Origin: Flavobacterium sp. Root935
GTDB lineage: Bacteria > Bacteroidota > Bacteroidia > Flavobacteriales > Flavobacteriaceae
Direction of reading: 5' to 3'
Assembly: GCF_001429295.1 (NCBI RefSeq)
Contig: NZ_LMJL01000012.1
Coordinates: 950,599 to 1,005,273, forward strand
DNA length: 54,675 nt
Part shown: in pieces, positions 8,158 to 16,793 of the stretch
How the letters are laid out: every line of letters begins with the position of its first letter
Position numbering within the stretch: the stretch's first letter is position 1
The notes under the pieces: generated by a model
What the model saw: only the letters and a program-made list of their open reading frames with translations
Database searches by the model: none
Told to the model about the DNA's origin: nothing
Made by a program: the position numbers and the translations under genes

Positions 8158-8730
8158 ATGGAAGGCATAATTCACATTCAGAAAACATTCGAGAAAGTTG
8201 TTTACATCGACAAAAAAATAAACAATCGAGAGTTTGAAGATTGTGTTTTTAAAAATTGTGACTTTTCGAACAGCAATTTCTCCAACAATACTTTTTTAGA
8301 CTGCGAATTTATTGACTGCAATCTTTCTATGACAAGTTTGGCAGGAACGAGTTTAAAAAATGTGACTTTTAAAAACTGTAAACTTTTAGGAATTGCTTTT
8401 AATGAATGTGATGATTTTTTGTTCCAAGTTTATTTTGAAGAGTGCACTTTAGATTATGCGTTATTTTCGAATAAAAAAATGCCTAAAACAAAGTTTATCA
8501 ATTCGTCTGTACGCGAAGTAACTTTTATTGGAACCAATTTAACGAGTTCTGTTTTTGATAATTGTAACCTTGACGGTGCTATTTTTAATGAAACGCAATT
8601 AGCGGGAGTTAATTTTAAAACCGCATACAATTATAAAATAGATCCTGAATTCAATCCGATGCGAAAAGCACAATTTTCTAACGATGGAATTGTTGGATTG
8701 TTAGATAAATACGATATTAAGATTGTCTAA
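8158..8730 (+). CDS. Pentapeptide repeat-containing protein
   Basis: The 190-residue protein has no signal peptide or membrane helix. Residues about 25-160 show five-residue periodicity with central F or L and small or polar flanks (for example FKNCDFSNSNF, SMTSLAGTSL), as in a right-handed quadrilateral beta helix. Many C residues occupy the repeats. Proteins of this type include DNA-mimicking gyrase protectors (Qnr, MfpA) as well as many of unknown role. The topoisomerase IV genes here are 9 kb away and give no functional link. It sits between two repeat elements, and I would not assign a function. Confidence 0.85.
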   Translation: MEGIIHIQKTFEKVVYIDKKINNREFEDCVFKNCDFSNSNFSNNTFLDCEFIDCNLSMTSLAGTSLKNVTFKNCKLLGIAFNECDDFLFQVYFEECTLDYALFSNKKMPKTKFINSSVREVTFIGTNLTSSVFDNCNLDGAIFNETQLAGVNFKTAYNYKIDPEFNPMRKAQFSNDGIVGLLDKYDIKIV

Positions 8731-8735
8731 TTCTA

Positions 8736-8825
8736 TAAAGATGCCTTAAAGAGGCAAAATATTTGTAGATAAAATATTTTCGTAAAGTTCAAAGCTTCAT
8801 CGGAGCGACATATTTATTCTACCAA
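8736..8825. repeat. Dispersed intergenic element with GGAGCGACAT motif
   Basis: The gap between the pentapeptide gene and the DinB-like gene holds a small TGCCT/AGGCA hairpin (8742-8756) and the phrase TTCATCGGAGCGACATATTT. It resembles a repeat I associate with many Bacteroidetes intergenic regions. It has no coding potential. Confidence 0.5.
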
Positions 8826-8844
8826 TCAGTTAAAAATATTATTT

Positions 8845-9423
8845 ATGAGTGTCGCCGATAAATCCTATTTAGAAAGTGTAAAAAAGCAATTTTTATATTA
8901 TAAAATGCTTGGCGAAAAAGCTATGGATCAACTTGAACCAGAACAGCTATTTACTGCTATTAATCAAGACACGAACAGCATTGCCACAATTGTAAAACAC
9001 ATTTCTGGTAATATGCTTTCGCGCTGGACAGACTTCCTTACTACAGATGGCGAAAAAGAATGGCGAAATCGTGACGCCGAATTTGAAAATGATTTACAAT
9101 CGAAAGAACAAGTTTTAGAAATTTGGAACAAAGGCTGGAATGTTTTTCTTGAAACGCTGAATAGTCTAAAATCAGAACATCTTTCAACAGTTATCTATAT
9201 CCGAAATGAAGGTCATACAGTTATAGAAGCCATAAACCGCCAATTGGCACATTATCCGTATCATGTTGGACAGATTGTTTTTTATGCCAAACAATTGAAA
9301 AACAGCGAATGGAATAGTTTATCGATTCCGAAGAATAAATCGGGAAATTACAATGCCGAAAAGTTTGCCAAAGAAAAAGAAATTAAGAACTTTACCGATG
9401 ACGAATTAAAAAGATTAAAATGA
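8845..9423 (+). CDS. DinB-like DUF1572 family protein
   Basis: The 192-residue soluble protein looks like a four-helix DinB/YfiT-type bundle. Conserved histidines that could bind metal are at about residue 53 (KHISGNMLSRW) and in the C-terminal RQLAHYPYHVGQIVFYAK segment, as in the DUF1572 family. DinB-fold proteins include thiol-dependent transferases, but no specific reaction is established for this branch. It stands alone between two repeat-bearing gaps. Family confidence is good; function is unknown. Confidence 0.8.
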   Translation: MSVADKSYLESVKKQFLYYKMLGEKAMDQLEPEQLFTAINQDTNSIATIVKHISGNMLSRWTDFLTTDGEKEWRNRDAEFENDLQSKEQVLEIWNKGWNVFLETLNSLKSEHLSTVIYIRNEGHTVIEAINRQLAHYPYHVGQIVFYAKQLKNSEWNSLSIPKNKSGNYNAEKFAKEKEIKNFTDDELKRLK

Positions 9424-9426
9424 TAA

Positions 9427-9498
9427 AAGCTATAAGCTTTAGGCTATAAGCAAAACTGCTTATTAAGTAAAGCTTAAAGCCTATTGCCTAAAGCTTAA
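9427..9498. repeat. TAAGCTTTAGGC inverted repeat
   Basis: The left arm (9427-9451, AAGCTATAAGCTTTAGGC...) and right arm (9458-9498, ...AAGCCTATTGCCTAAAGCTT) are imperfect inverted copies filling the gap between genes. It is probably a dispersed intergenic repeat. Confidence 0.6.
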
Positions 9499-9508
9499 AG
9501 TATAAAAA

Positions 9509-9880
9509 ATGAAAAAAATTATATTCTTATTCCCTTTTCTGGCTTTAGTTTCTTGTTATAATGCAGAACACAATTGCAAGGATTTTAAAACTGGAAAATT
9601 CAAATTTGAGTTTGAAGTAAATGGTGTTAAAAAAACAACTTATTTTGAACGTAAAGATGATATCGAAATTGAAACTTTTGAGGGAAAAACTGATACTGCG
9701 ACAATACGCTGGGTAAGTGACTGCGAGTATGTGCTGCAAAAGAAACATCCGAAAAATATGGCTGAAGAAAAAGCAATCAGCATGAAGATTTTAAATACTT
9801 CTAAAGATTCTTATACATTTGAATTTGGTTTAGTTGGTTCTGAAGAAAAACAACGAGGCAAAGTCTATAAAGTTGATTAA
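9509..9880 (+). CDS. Small lipoprotein of unknown function
   Basis: The 123-residue protein starts with a lipoprotein signal (MKKIIFLFPFLALVSC, lipobox LVSC, Cys16). A compact beta-rich domain follows with two further cysteines, C23 and C74. No known catalytic motif is visible. Related flavobacterial proteins sometimes carry the label DNA topoisomerase IV in databases. Nothing in this sequence supports that, and the label should not be copied. It is a periplasmic or outer-membrane-anchored lipoprotein with its own terminator. Confidence 0.75.
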   Translation: MKKIIFLFPFLALVSCYNAEHNCKDFKTGKFKFEFEVNGVKKTTYFERKDDIEIETFEGKTDTATIRWVSDCEYVLQKKHPKNMAEEKAISMKILNTSKDSYTFEFGLVGSEEKQRGKVYKVD

Positions 9881-9899
9881 ACTTTCGTTCTAGAATATT

Positions 9900-9925
9900 A
9901 AAGCTCCAATCTTGGGGCTTTTTTA
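9900..9925 (+). terminator. Intrinsic terminator after the small lipoprotein gene
   Basis: AAAGCTCC pairs with GGGGCTTT across a six-base loop and runs into a T-rich tail. It lies 20 bases after the stop codon. The remainder of the gap to 10096 holds only repeat-like sequence around 9945-10010. Confidence 0.75.
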
Positions 9926-10095
9926 CTTTTAATCCGTTAAAATACTGTGTGGAGCTACTTGTGGAGATACCTCGTTCCTCGGGTGTGAAGAAAATCTTGT
10001 CCATTTGCTCCTCTGTTTCTTTGCAACTCAAAAAACAAAAATGTTTCTTTTACATTTCTATTTTAAATAGTATTTTAGAACTCTAATCTAACCAC

Positions 10096-12015
10096 ATGAA
10101 AAATACCATTTCGCAGAGAGTTGCTGACTTTTTAAAAGGATATCCGCCGTTTAATTTTTTGCATCAGAGAGATTTAGAAAAACTGTCTGAACAAATTTCT
10201 ATTATCTATAAAGAAAAAGATGCTGTAATTTTTGCTGAGAATGACAAAACGCACGACTCTTTTTATGTAGTCCATAAAGGTGCTGTTGCTTTGAAAAAAA
10301 GCACTAAAAACACCGTTTTAGACATGTGTGATGAAGGTGATATTTTTGGTCTTCGTCCGCTTTTAGCACAGGAAAACTATATTATGGAAGCTGTCGCGCA
10401 TGAAGAAACTATTTTGTATGCCATTCCTATTGCAGTTTTTAAACCTTATGCGCTGGAGAATAGAAATATTGGTAATTTTTTGATTGAAAGTTACGCTTCA
10501 AACACCCGAAATCCTTATTCAGATATTCATAAAGATAAATTGTATGGTGATGATTCGTTAAATGAAAATCTTCATTCCAGCAATCATTCTTTTGATTTAG
10601 CTCCAATAAAATACTCTAAAAAAATTGTCACCTGCAGTCCGTCAACAACGGTAAAAGATATTGCCAAAATCATGGGCAAGAAAAAAGTGGGCGCTATTTT
10701 GATTGTAGATGAAATGCTTCCAATTGGTATTTTGACAGATAAAGATCTTAGAAATAAAATTGTTACAGGAGATTTTCCAATCACTACTACAGCCGAAACT
10801 ATAATGACAAAACCTGTTATTACATATCCTAAAAAAATGACGGTAACTGAGGCACAAATGGCAATGATGAAAAGTAATATCAGTCACTTATGTTTGACGA
10901 AAGACGGAACGGTAAACACAAAAGCGGTTGGGATTTTATCGAAACACGACGTGATGGTTGCACTTGGAAACAATCCAGCCGTACTGATAAAAGCGTTGAA
11001 GCGTACCAAAAAAATTAAGGAAATAAAGCCTATTCGAAACCGAATCATGCAATTGCTTCAAGGTTATCTGGATCAAAATATTCCGATGACTTTGATTACC
11101 AAAATCATTACCGAACTTAATGAAGCCTGCACCACCCGTGTTATCGAAATTTGCATAGACAAAATGAGCAGTCCGCCGCCAGTAAAATTTGCGTGGCTCG
11201 CTCTTGGAAGTCAAGGAAGAGGCGAGCAAATGCTGCATACCGATCAGGATAATGCGATTGTGTACGAAAATGTAAATGAAGTTTTTAGAGATGAAACTAA
11301 AATCTATTTTCAAAAATTTGCGGGACTTGTAAATAAAGGTCTTTTTGAAATTGGTTATGATTACTGCCCTGCCGAAATGATGGCTTCTAATCCAAAATGG
11401 TGTATGAGTTTGGACGAATGGAAAGCCCAAGTACATCATTGGATTACCAATCCTGGTAAAAATGAAGTACTGCTTTCATTTATTTTCTTTGATTATAGTA
11501 AGACTTATGGCGATTCAGAAATCGTTAATCAATTATCAGATTCTATTTTTGAAGACGTAAAAGCAAATCCGATTTTTTATATGCATCTAGTGAGTGGTGC
11601 TTTGCAAAGTCCATCTCCTACTGGTTTCTTTAGACAGTTTTTGGTGGAACAAGATGGCGCTAACAAAGATAATTTTGACATTAAACGAAGAGCTTTAATG
11701 CCTTTAACAGATGCGGCGCGTGTTTTAATTTTATCACATTCGGTAAAATCAATCAGCAATACGGCAGAGCGTTTTGAAAAATTAGCTGAATTAGAACCTA
11801 ATAACAGAGAACTGTATTTATCCTGTTCGTATTCTTTTAAAGCCTTATTAAAATTTAGAACGAAACAAGGACTTTTACATCACGATTCTGGACAGTTTAT
11901 TGAATTAGAATCTCTAACCAAAATGGAAAAAATTAAACTGAAACGTACTTTTAAAACCATAAAAGAACTTCAGGAATTGATTTCAGTTCGTTTTAATATT
12001 TCAAATCTGGTATAA
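10096..12015 (+). CDS. cNMP-binding/CBS/DUF294 nucleotidyltransferase-like signalling protein
   Basis: The 639-residue cytoplasmic protein has three regulatory or catalytic parts. They are a cyclic-nucleotide-binding-like domain (about 20-125), a pair of CBS domains (about 175-290; GILTDKDLR, GILSKHDVM), and a DUF294 nucleotidyltransferase-like domain. The latter has the GlnD-type signature GSQGRGE (371-377) and TDQD (382-385), followed by the DUF294 C-terminal helical region. GlnD relatives transfer nucleotides to proteins, but the target of this family is unknown. The next gene, an exonuclease, begins two bases after the stop. This tight pairing suggests one transcription unit. Confidence 0.9.
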   Translation: MKNTISQRVADFLKGYPPFNFLHQRDLEKLSEQISIIYKEKDAVIFAENDKTHDSFYVVHKGAVALKKSTKNTVLDMCDEGDIFGLRPLLAQENYIMEAVAHEETILYAIPIAVFKPYALENRNIGNFLIESYASNTRNPYSDIHKDKLYGDDSLNENLHSSNHSFDLAPIKYSKKIVTCSPSTTVKDIAKIMGKKKVGAILIVDEMLPIGILTDKDLRNKIVTGDFPITTTAETIMTKPVITYPKKMTVTEAQMAMMKSNISHLCLTKDGTVNTKAVGILSKHDVMVALGNNPAVLIKALKRTKKIKEIKPIRNRIMQLLQGYLDQNIPMTLITKIITELNEACTTRVIEICIDKMSSPPPVKFAWLALGSQGRGEQMLHTDQDNAIVYENVNEVFRDETKIYFQKFAGLVNKGLFEIGYDYCPAEMMASNPKWCMSLDEWKAQVHHWITNPGKNEVLLSFIFFDYSKTYGDSEIVNQLSDSIFEDVKANPIFYMHLVSGALQSPSPTGFFRQFLVEQDGANKDNFDIKRRALMPLTDAARVLILSHSVKSISNTAERFEKLAELEPNNRELYLSCSYSFKALLKFRTKQGLLHHDSGQFIELESLTKMEKIKLKRTFKTIKELQELISVRFNISNLV

Positions 12016-12017
12016 TC

Positions 12018-12647
12018 ATGAGTTTATTCAATTTTTGGAAAAAAGAAGAAAATAATCTATTCGACGAAAATATTACAATCGAAGAAACTCGTTTTGTTGT
12101 TCTGGATACAGAAACGACTGGTTTTGATTATGAAAACGATCGAATGCTATGCATAGGCGCATTGGTTCTACAAAATGGAATTATTAATGTTCAGGACAGC
12201 TTTGAAATATATCTTGAACAAGATCATTACGATAAGTCTACCGCTCAAATTCACGGAATTTTAAAAGATTTACTTGTCAAGCGTCCAACAGAATTAGAGG
12301 CTTTGCAACAATTTTTAGACTTTTTAGGAGATTCGATAATCATTGCACATCACACTATTTTTGATGTTACGATGATTAATAAAGCTTTGGAACGAAATGG
12401 TCTTCCGCATTTAACCAATAAAACTTTAGATACCGCGTATTTGTATAAAAAGACTTTAATTCAGTCGCATTTGTTCGAAAGAAAAGATCATTATACTTTG
12501 GATGATCTGGCAGATAAATTTGATATTTCAAAAAAAGACCGTCACACCGCTTTGGGCGATGCGTATATAACAGCGATTGCATTTCTTAAAATTGTCAAGA
12601 AGCTGAGAGAGAAGAAAGAAGTTAATCTAAATCAGCTTTTTAAATAG
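12018..12647 (+). CDS. 3'-5' exonuclease, DnaQ/DNA polymerase III epsilon-like (DEDDh)
   Basis: The 209-residue protein carries the DEDDh exonuclease residues: D30 and E32 in LDTETTG, D116 in HHTIFD, H176 and D181 in DRHTALGD. The fold and motifs match proofreading-type exonucleases, but the protein is separate from any polymerase. In bacteria, DnaQ-like proteins paired with CBS/DUF294 proteins recur as a conserved couple. The start lies two bases after the upstream stop, so translational coupling is likely. Whether it acts in DNA repair or on RNA is not decided by the sequence. Confidence 0.9.
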   Translation: MSLFNFWKKEENNLFDENITIEETRFVVLDTETTGFDYENDRMLCIGALVLQNGIINVQDSFEIYLEQDHYDKSTAQIHGILKDLLVKRPTELEALQQFLDFLGDSIIIAHHTIFDVTMINKALERNGLPHLTNKTLDTAYLYKKTLIQSHLFERKDHYTLDDLADKFDISKKDRHTALGDAYITAIAFLKIVKKLREKKEVNLNQLFK

Positions 12648-12774
12648 TTTTAAGTTTTTTTTATCAATCTTAAATTTACATTTAAACAGGAATATTTACC
12701 ATTTAGTAATATAAGACTGATAATTATTAGCAAAAAGAAAAAATAGCCATAACATGTATTTTGTTTTTGAAAGA

Positions 12775-12782
12775 TAGCTTTG
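12775..12782 (+). promoter_or_regulatory. -7 element TAGCTTTG of the PhoX-like lipoprotein gene
   Basis: TAGCTTTG matches TAnnTTTG and lies 27 bases before the ATG at 12809. This argues against the upstream TTG at 12761 as a start. No TTG -33 sits at ideal spacing. Confidence 0.5.
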
Positions 12783-12808
12783 CTCTAATCAAAAAAACAA
12801 AACAAATT

Positions 12809-14287
12809 ATGAAAGCTAACTTCTTAAAATCAATTACTTTACTTGGAATTGCAGGTCTTTCTGTAATTTCCTGTCAAGATGATGACAAAAAATCTTCGAA
12901 CGATGTAAATGCCAGTATCGATTTTACTTCTCACTCAAAAGTTCCTGCATTTGTATATGCAATGCCTGGCTTCGAAAACATAAAAATCAGTACTTTAATT
13001 GCAAGTTCAGATGTGCTTCCAGAATCTCCTTCTTTTGTTTACGGTGCCCAGCCAGATGGCGCTGGATTAATGAAAGATCCAAATGGAGATGGTTATATTA
13101 TGATTACGAATCACGAAATTCTTCAATCGGTTTCGAGAGTTTATTTAGATAAAACATTCAAACCTGTAAAAGGTGATTACCTAGTGGATGGTGTTGGAGG
13201 TTTAACTCGTTTGTGTTCTGCAACTTTAGCAACTCCAGAAATTCACGGATTTGGTCCTATCTTTTTAACTGCTGGAGAAAGCGGTCAGGAAAGCATGGTT
13301 CACGGAATCAATCCGTTGGGATTATCTTCAGACAAAGCTAGAACAGATAGAGTTTTACCAGCTTTAGGAAAAGCAAGTATGGAAAACGCTGTTCCATTAC
13401 CAAAGGAAGCTTATCTAGGAAAAACAGTAATTCTTATCGGAGAAGATCAGTCTTATGCTACTTCACATGTAAGTGCAGGACAATTGATTATGTATATGAG
13501 CACAGTTGGTGATTTGTCTAACGGAAAATTATACGCTTTAAAAAGAACAGACGGAAATCAGGTTGAGACGTCTATGACATTAAACAATTCTTATCCAGTT
13601 CAATTTGTTGAAATTCCGAATGCTAAAAACTTAACTGGAGCTGTAATTAATACAACTGTAAACGATTTAAAAGCTATTCGTTTTTCAAGAGTTGAAGATG
13701 TTGATTATAGAAAAGGAAGCGCAAGCAACAATAGAGAAATTTATTTTACAGCAACAGGTCAGGCAACTAATAACGCTCCAGTTGATGGCTACACAATGTG
13801 GGGAAGAGTTTATAAATTGAAAATGGATGCTGCAGATCCGCTTAAAGGAACTTTAGAATTAGCGGTTGAAGGTGACAGTACTCCAGGAACTGGAATTATT
13901 AATCCGGATAACTTATGTGTTACTGAAAACTTCGTATACATTCAAGAAGATGGTGACAGCTATTATGCTGATGCTAAACACGATTCGTACATCTGGCAGT
14001 ATAATATTGCTACAAAACAAAATAAAGCGTGGTTAAACATGAACCACAAAAGAACTGATGTAGCTTGGAATACTTTATACAACCAGACTGGAGAAATGAG
14101 ATTTGGAAGCTGGGAATTTGGAGCTATGCAAGATATTTCAGACATCATTGGTGTTCCAGATACTTTCACAGTAAACGTTCATCCTCATACTTGGCAGAGT
14201 GATGCTTTTAAAAATGCTGACGGTTCAGGAACTCAAACCAATAAAGAGGGCGGGCAAACTGTAATTATTAGAAACGTACAGCGATAA
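12809..14287 (+). CDS. PhoX/DUF839-like secreted lipoprotein
   Basis: The 492-residue protein starts with a lipoprotein signal whose lipobox Cys is residue 22 (VISC). The +2 to +4 residues are QDD, an acidic tract like the Bacteroidetes lipoprotein export signal for surface display. The body contains beta-propeller-like phrases recalling the PhoX/DUF839 family: ITNHE early, INPDNLCVTENFVYIQEDGDSY late. PhoX enzymes are calcium/iron-dependent alkaline phosphatases, but I cannot confirm their metal ligands here. The di-haem peroxidase follows after a terminator-like hairpin. The pair may act together at the cell surface or periplasm. Annotation as phosphatase should be treated as tentative. Confidence 0.6.
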   Translation: MKANFLKSITLLGIAGLSVISCQDDDKKSSNDVNASIDFTSHSKVPAFVYAMPGFENIKISTLIASSDVLPESPSFVYGAQPDGAGLMKDPNGDGYIMITNHEILQSVSRVYLDKTFKPVKGDYLVDGVGGLTRLCSATLATPEIHGFGPIFLTAGESGQESMVHGINPLGLSSDKARTDRVLPALGKASMENAVPLPKEAYLGKTVILIGEDQSYATSHVSAGQLIMYMSTVGDLSNGKLYALKRTDGNQVETSMTLNNSYPVQFVEIPNAKNLTGAVINTTVNDLKAIRFSRVEDVDYRKGSASNNREIYFTATGQATNNAPVDGYTMWGRVYKLKMDAADPLKGTLELAVEGDSTPGTGIINPDNLCVTENFVYIQEDGDSYYADAKHDSYIWQYNIATKQNKAWLNMNHKRTDVAWNTLYNQTGEMRFGSWEFGAMQDISDIIGVPDTFTVNVHPHTWQSDAFKNADGSGTQTNKEGGQTVIIRNVQR

Positions 14288-14307
14288 TAATTTCATTCAA
14301 AATCATA

Positions 14308-14343
14308 AAGCAACCCTTATTTTTTGATAAGGGTTGTTTCTAT
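14308..14343 (+). terminator. Intrinsic terminator after the PhoX-like gene
   Basis: CAACCCTTAT pairs with ATAAGGGTTG around a six-base loop. The T-run is short (TTTC), so termination may be partial and read-through into the peroxidase gene possible. Confidence 0.6.
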
Positions 14344-14355
14344 TACAGTACTATT

Positions 14356-16140
14356 ATGAAATTAAACCATTTTTCATTTCTGGTTATAACACTTTGTTTG
14401 TTGTTTTCATGCCAAAAGAATGAAGATCCTAAATCATCTATTAAACAAGATTTACTAATTGATTTAACCAAATTAGGCAACGAAATCATTCATTTTCAAA
14501 AGCTTGTAAATGACAATTCATCTCAAAAAGAGATTTTAGAGCAATTCAAAAAATCACGTCTTATTTACAAAAAAGTCGAATGGGCAGTTGAATATTTTAT
14601 TCCAGAAACGGCAAGATTTATGAATGGTCCGGCTTTGGATGAAATGGAATTGGAAGAAAACAGATCTTTTGAACCACATGGTTTTCAGGTTATAGAAGAA
14701 ATGATTTACCCTGAATACAATAAAAAAAATAAAGAAGATTTAATTCGAGAATTGAATATTTTTCAATCGAACATTAAACAGCTGAAAAGTACTTTTGAAG
14801 TTATTGCCATAAGTGATGATTATGTTTTAGATGCAATTCAGCAAAATGTTTTTCGAGTTATTGCTTTAGGAATTACGGGTTTTGATAGTCCGATTTTGCA
14901 ATCATCAATTCTAGAAGCTGGAGAAAGTTTAAATTCGATTCCAAATCCTCTTGAAAAAATTAACAGCAATAATAAATCATTAGTAGATTTAAAAAAACTA
15001 GTATCTAAAGCACAAAAGTATTGCCAAGAAAACAACAATTTCAATGCCTTTAACCGAGCTGTTTTTATAAGCGAATATTTGAATCCGATTTCAAAAAAGT
15101 TAAAAGCTTTTCAAAAAGAAGAGCATATTAAAAACGTAAAGAAAAGCAGTCCGTTAAAGCCAACGATTGAAACTTTATTTGACAAAGATGCTTTTGATGT
15201 AAATGCGTTTGTACTTTCGGAAGAATATAATTTTACGAAGGACAAATCAATTCTGGGAGAAAAACTGTTTTATGACAAAAGCCTTTCTAAAAATAATGAT
15301 CGAAGCTGTGCAAGCTGCCATCATCCTGAAAAAGCATTTACAGATGGACTAAAAACAAATCTTTCTCTAACAGGTTCAAATCTAGCACGAAACACTCCTA
15401 CCCTAACCTATGCCTCTTTACAAAATGCTCAATTTTGGGACATGCGTCAGTTAGATTTGGAAAAGCAGAGCGTTGATGTTATTCAGAATAAAGATGAAAT
15501 GCATGGTTCTATGGATAACATTCATGCCAAAATTCTCTTAGATCAAGAGTATATAAAACTCTTCAAAAAAGCCTATCCCAAAACTTCAAAGCCAGAAGCT
15601 TGGCAGATTCAAAATGCAATTGCAAGTTATGTTCGTTCTTTAAATGCCTTTGACTCCAGATTTGATGAGTACATGAGGGGAAATAAAAACAGCCTTAATA
15701 AGCAGGAAATTGAAGGAATGAATCTTTTTATGGGAAAAGCAAAATGTGCCACCTGTCATTTTACGCCTTTGTTTAATGGAACAGTTCCGCCAAGTTATTC
15801 AAAAACAGAACATGAAGTTATAGGAACTCCAAATGAAGCATCAGGCAGAACTTTGAGTCCAGATAAAGGTCGTTATTTATACAATAAAATGCCCCAATTG
15901 GTTGGTGCGTTTAAAACTCCCACAGTTCGAAATGCAGCAGTTACCGCTCCGTACATGCACAATGGAGTTTTTAAAACCCTCGAAGAAGTAGTTTCTTTTT
16001 ACAATAAAGGCGGCGGACAAGGTTTAGGTTATGAAGTAGCAAACCAAACTTTGCCGTTTGATAAATTGAATTTAACCATAAAAGAAGAACAAGCTCTTGT
16101 TGCTTTTATGAAAACGCTTACAGATAAAAAATACCAATAA
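14356..16140 (+). CDS. Di-haem cytochrome c peroxidase/MauG-like lipoprotein with imelysin-like N-terminal half
   Basis: The 594-residue lipoprotein has lipobox Cys19 (LLFSC). The N-terminal half (about 30-255) is helical. It contains GPALDEMELEEN and PHGFQVIEEMIYPE (107-120), recalling the GxHxxE region of imelysin-like iron-regulated proteins. The C-terminal half is a di-haem cytochrome c peroxidase/MauG fold with CASCH (318-322) and CATCH (464-468) haem sites, a conserved PTLTYASLQNAQFWDMR region and APYMHNG (531-537). Bacterial CcpA-like enzymes reduce hydrogen peroxide in the periplasm, while MauG-like ones oxidise proteins. Stand-alone peroxidases are about 320-350 residues, so this is a fusion. 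The imelysin assignment is an inference from short motifs; the peroxidase call is strong. Confidence 0.85.
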   Translation: MKLNHFSFLVITLCLLFSCQKNEDPKSSIKQDLLIDLTKLGNEIIHFQKLVNDNSSQKEILEQFKKSRLIYKKVEWAVEYFIPETARFMNGPALDEMELEENRSFEPHGFQVIEEMIYPEYNKKNKEDLIRELNIFQSNIKQLKSTFEVIAISDDYVLDAIQQNVFRVIALGITGFDSPILQSSILEAGESLNSIPNPLEKINSNNKSLVDLKKLVSKAQKYCQENNNFNAFNRAVFISEYLNPISKKLKAFQKEEHIKNVKKSSPLKPTIETLFDKDAFDVNAFVLSEEYNFTKDKSILGEKLFYDKSLSKNNDRSCASCHHPEKAFTDGLKTNLSLTGSNLARNTPTLTYASLQNAQFWDMRQLDLEKQSVDVIQNKDEMHGSMDNIHAKILLDQEYIKLFKKAYPKTSKPEAWQIQNAIASYVRSLNAFDSRFDEYMRGNKNSLNKQEIEGMNLFMGKAKCATCHFTPLFNGTVPPSYSKTEHEVIGTPNEASGRTLSPDKGRYLYNKMPQLVGAFKTPTVRNAAVTAPYMHNGVFKTLEEVVSFYNKGGGQGLGYEVANQTLPFDKLNLTIKEEQALVAFMKTLTDKKYQ

Positions 16141-16167
16141 AACCAATAGTAACTTCCAGATTAACAA

Positions 16168-16194
16168 AACGCCGAAAATTATATTTTCGGCGTT
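16168..16194. terminator. Bidirectional terminator between the peroxidase gene and the TssF-like fragment
   Basis: AACGCCGAAAAT pairs with ATTTTCGGCGTT across a three-base loop. It lies between the convergent 3' ends at 16140 and 16202. Confidence 0.75.
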
Positions 16195-16201
16195 CCTCTT
16201 T

Positions 16202-16777
16202 TTAGTCGACAAACATTCTATATGGAAATACATTTGACGATCTATTCTTAAGGTTTTTCATGAAGCTATCACAAAGATATTCCCATTCGGAATTTGATAA
16301 ATGTTCCTTTTCTTCTGGGTTTATTTTTATGAAAATATCTACCGTTCGGCTAAAACCTGCTTTTACAGAAATTTCTTTTCGAGTTCCTTTTTCTATTTTA
16401 ATATCGATAATAGAATTTTTAAAATGATTAAATCCAAACGCTTTGATATCTGCAAAAGTTACAATTCTGCCACGGGTTAGTAATGCATTTCTATAAGCTA
16501 AAATCCTGTCCTTATTATTCTGCTTATTTACACCTCCTACGGTATTAGTCATCAGGGTAACTTTATTGCTTACAAAAAATAAATCTTTGCAGTCTAAAGC
16601 TGTTCCTGCTTTAATGTCATTTCCTTCTTCTGCACAGGTTGACCAGTAATTGATAGAAAAATCTTTTCCGACACTTTCATCATTTTTAGGTTTAATCATT
16701 AAATATGGATCACTATTCTTAGAAAAATCGCTTTCTTTTGCCTGCTGCTCTACAGAAGCCAGCAATTGGTTGATTTG
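16202..16777 (-). pseudogene. C-terminal fragment of a T6SS baseplate protein (TssF-like)
   Basis: The open frame translates to about 191 residues with no proper start. The first possible initiator is a TTG at 16765, inside a stretch (INQLLASVEQQ) that reads as the middle of a protein. Further upstream in this frame the sequence becomes the antisense of a ClpV-like gene and soon meets a stop. The body contains GRIVTFADIKAFGF and a closing FPYRMFVD. This resembles the C-terminal part of TssF, the gp6/baseplate-J-like wedge protein, as seen in Bacteroidetes T6SSiii loci. Full-length TssF is several hundred residues longer. I read it as a truncated relic. The TssF identity is from pattern recognition and could be another baseplate-J relative. 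Confidence 0.65.
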
Positions 16778-16793
16778 AAGGAATACCAGCAGG
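16741..16793. other. Junction of two truncated genes with a short inverted repeat
   Basis: CCTGCTG (16741-16747) and its complement CAGCAGG (16787-16793) flank the point, near 16778, where the TssF-like reading frame on the minus strand gives way to the ClpV-like frame on the plus strand. In the ClpV frame a TGA stop lies at 16771-16773, just before the homology begins. Confidence 0.55.

Noticed and set aside
8158..8730. Quinolone-resistance (Qnr-type) pentapeptide protein
   Set aside because: Pentapeptide repeats alone do not show gyrase protection, and no Qnr-specific loops are recognised.
9509..9880. DNA topoisomerase IV label for the small lipoprotein
   Set aside because: The protein is a 123-residue lipoprotein with no topoisomerase motif. 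The real topoisomerase IV genes are at 17793-22436.
9801..10031. Minus-strand 76-residue open frame in the gap before the DUF294 gene
   Set aside because: It overlaps the lipoprotein gene and a terminator, and the rest is repeat-like. No homology is evident.
10936..11439. Long minus-strand open frame inside the DUF294 gene
   Set aside because: It is antisense to a clearly conserved coding region and shows no recognisable domain.
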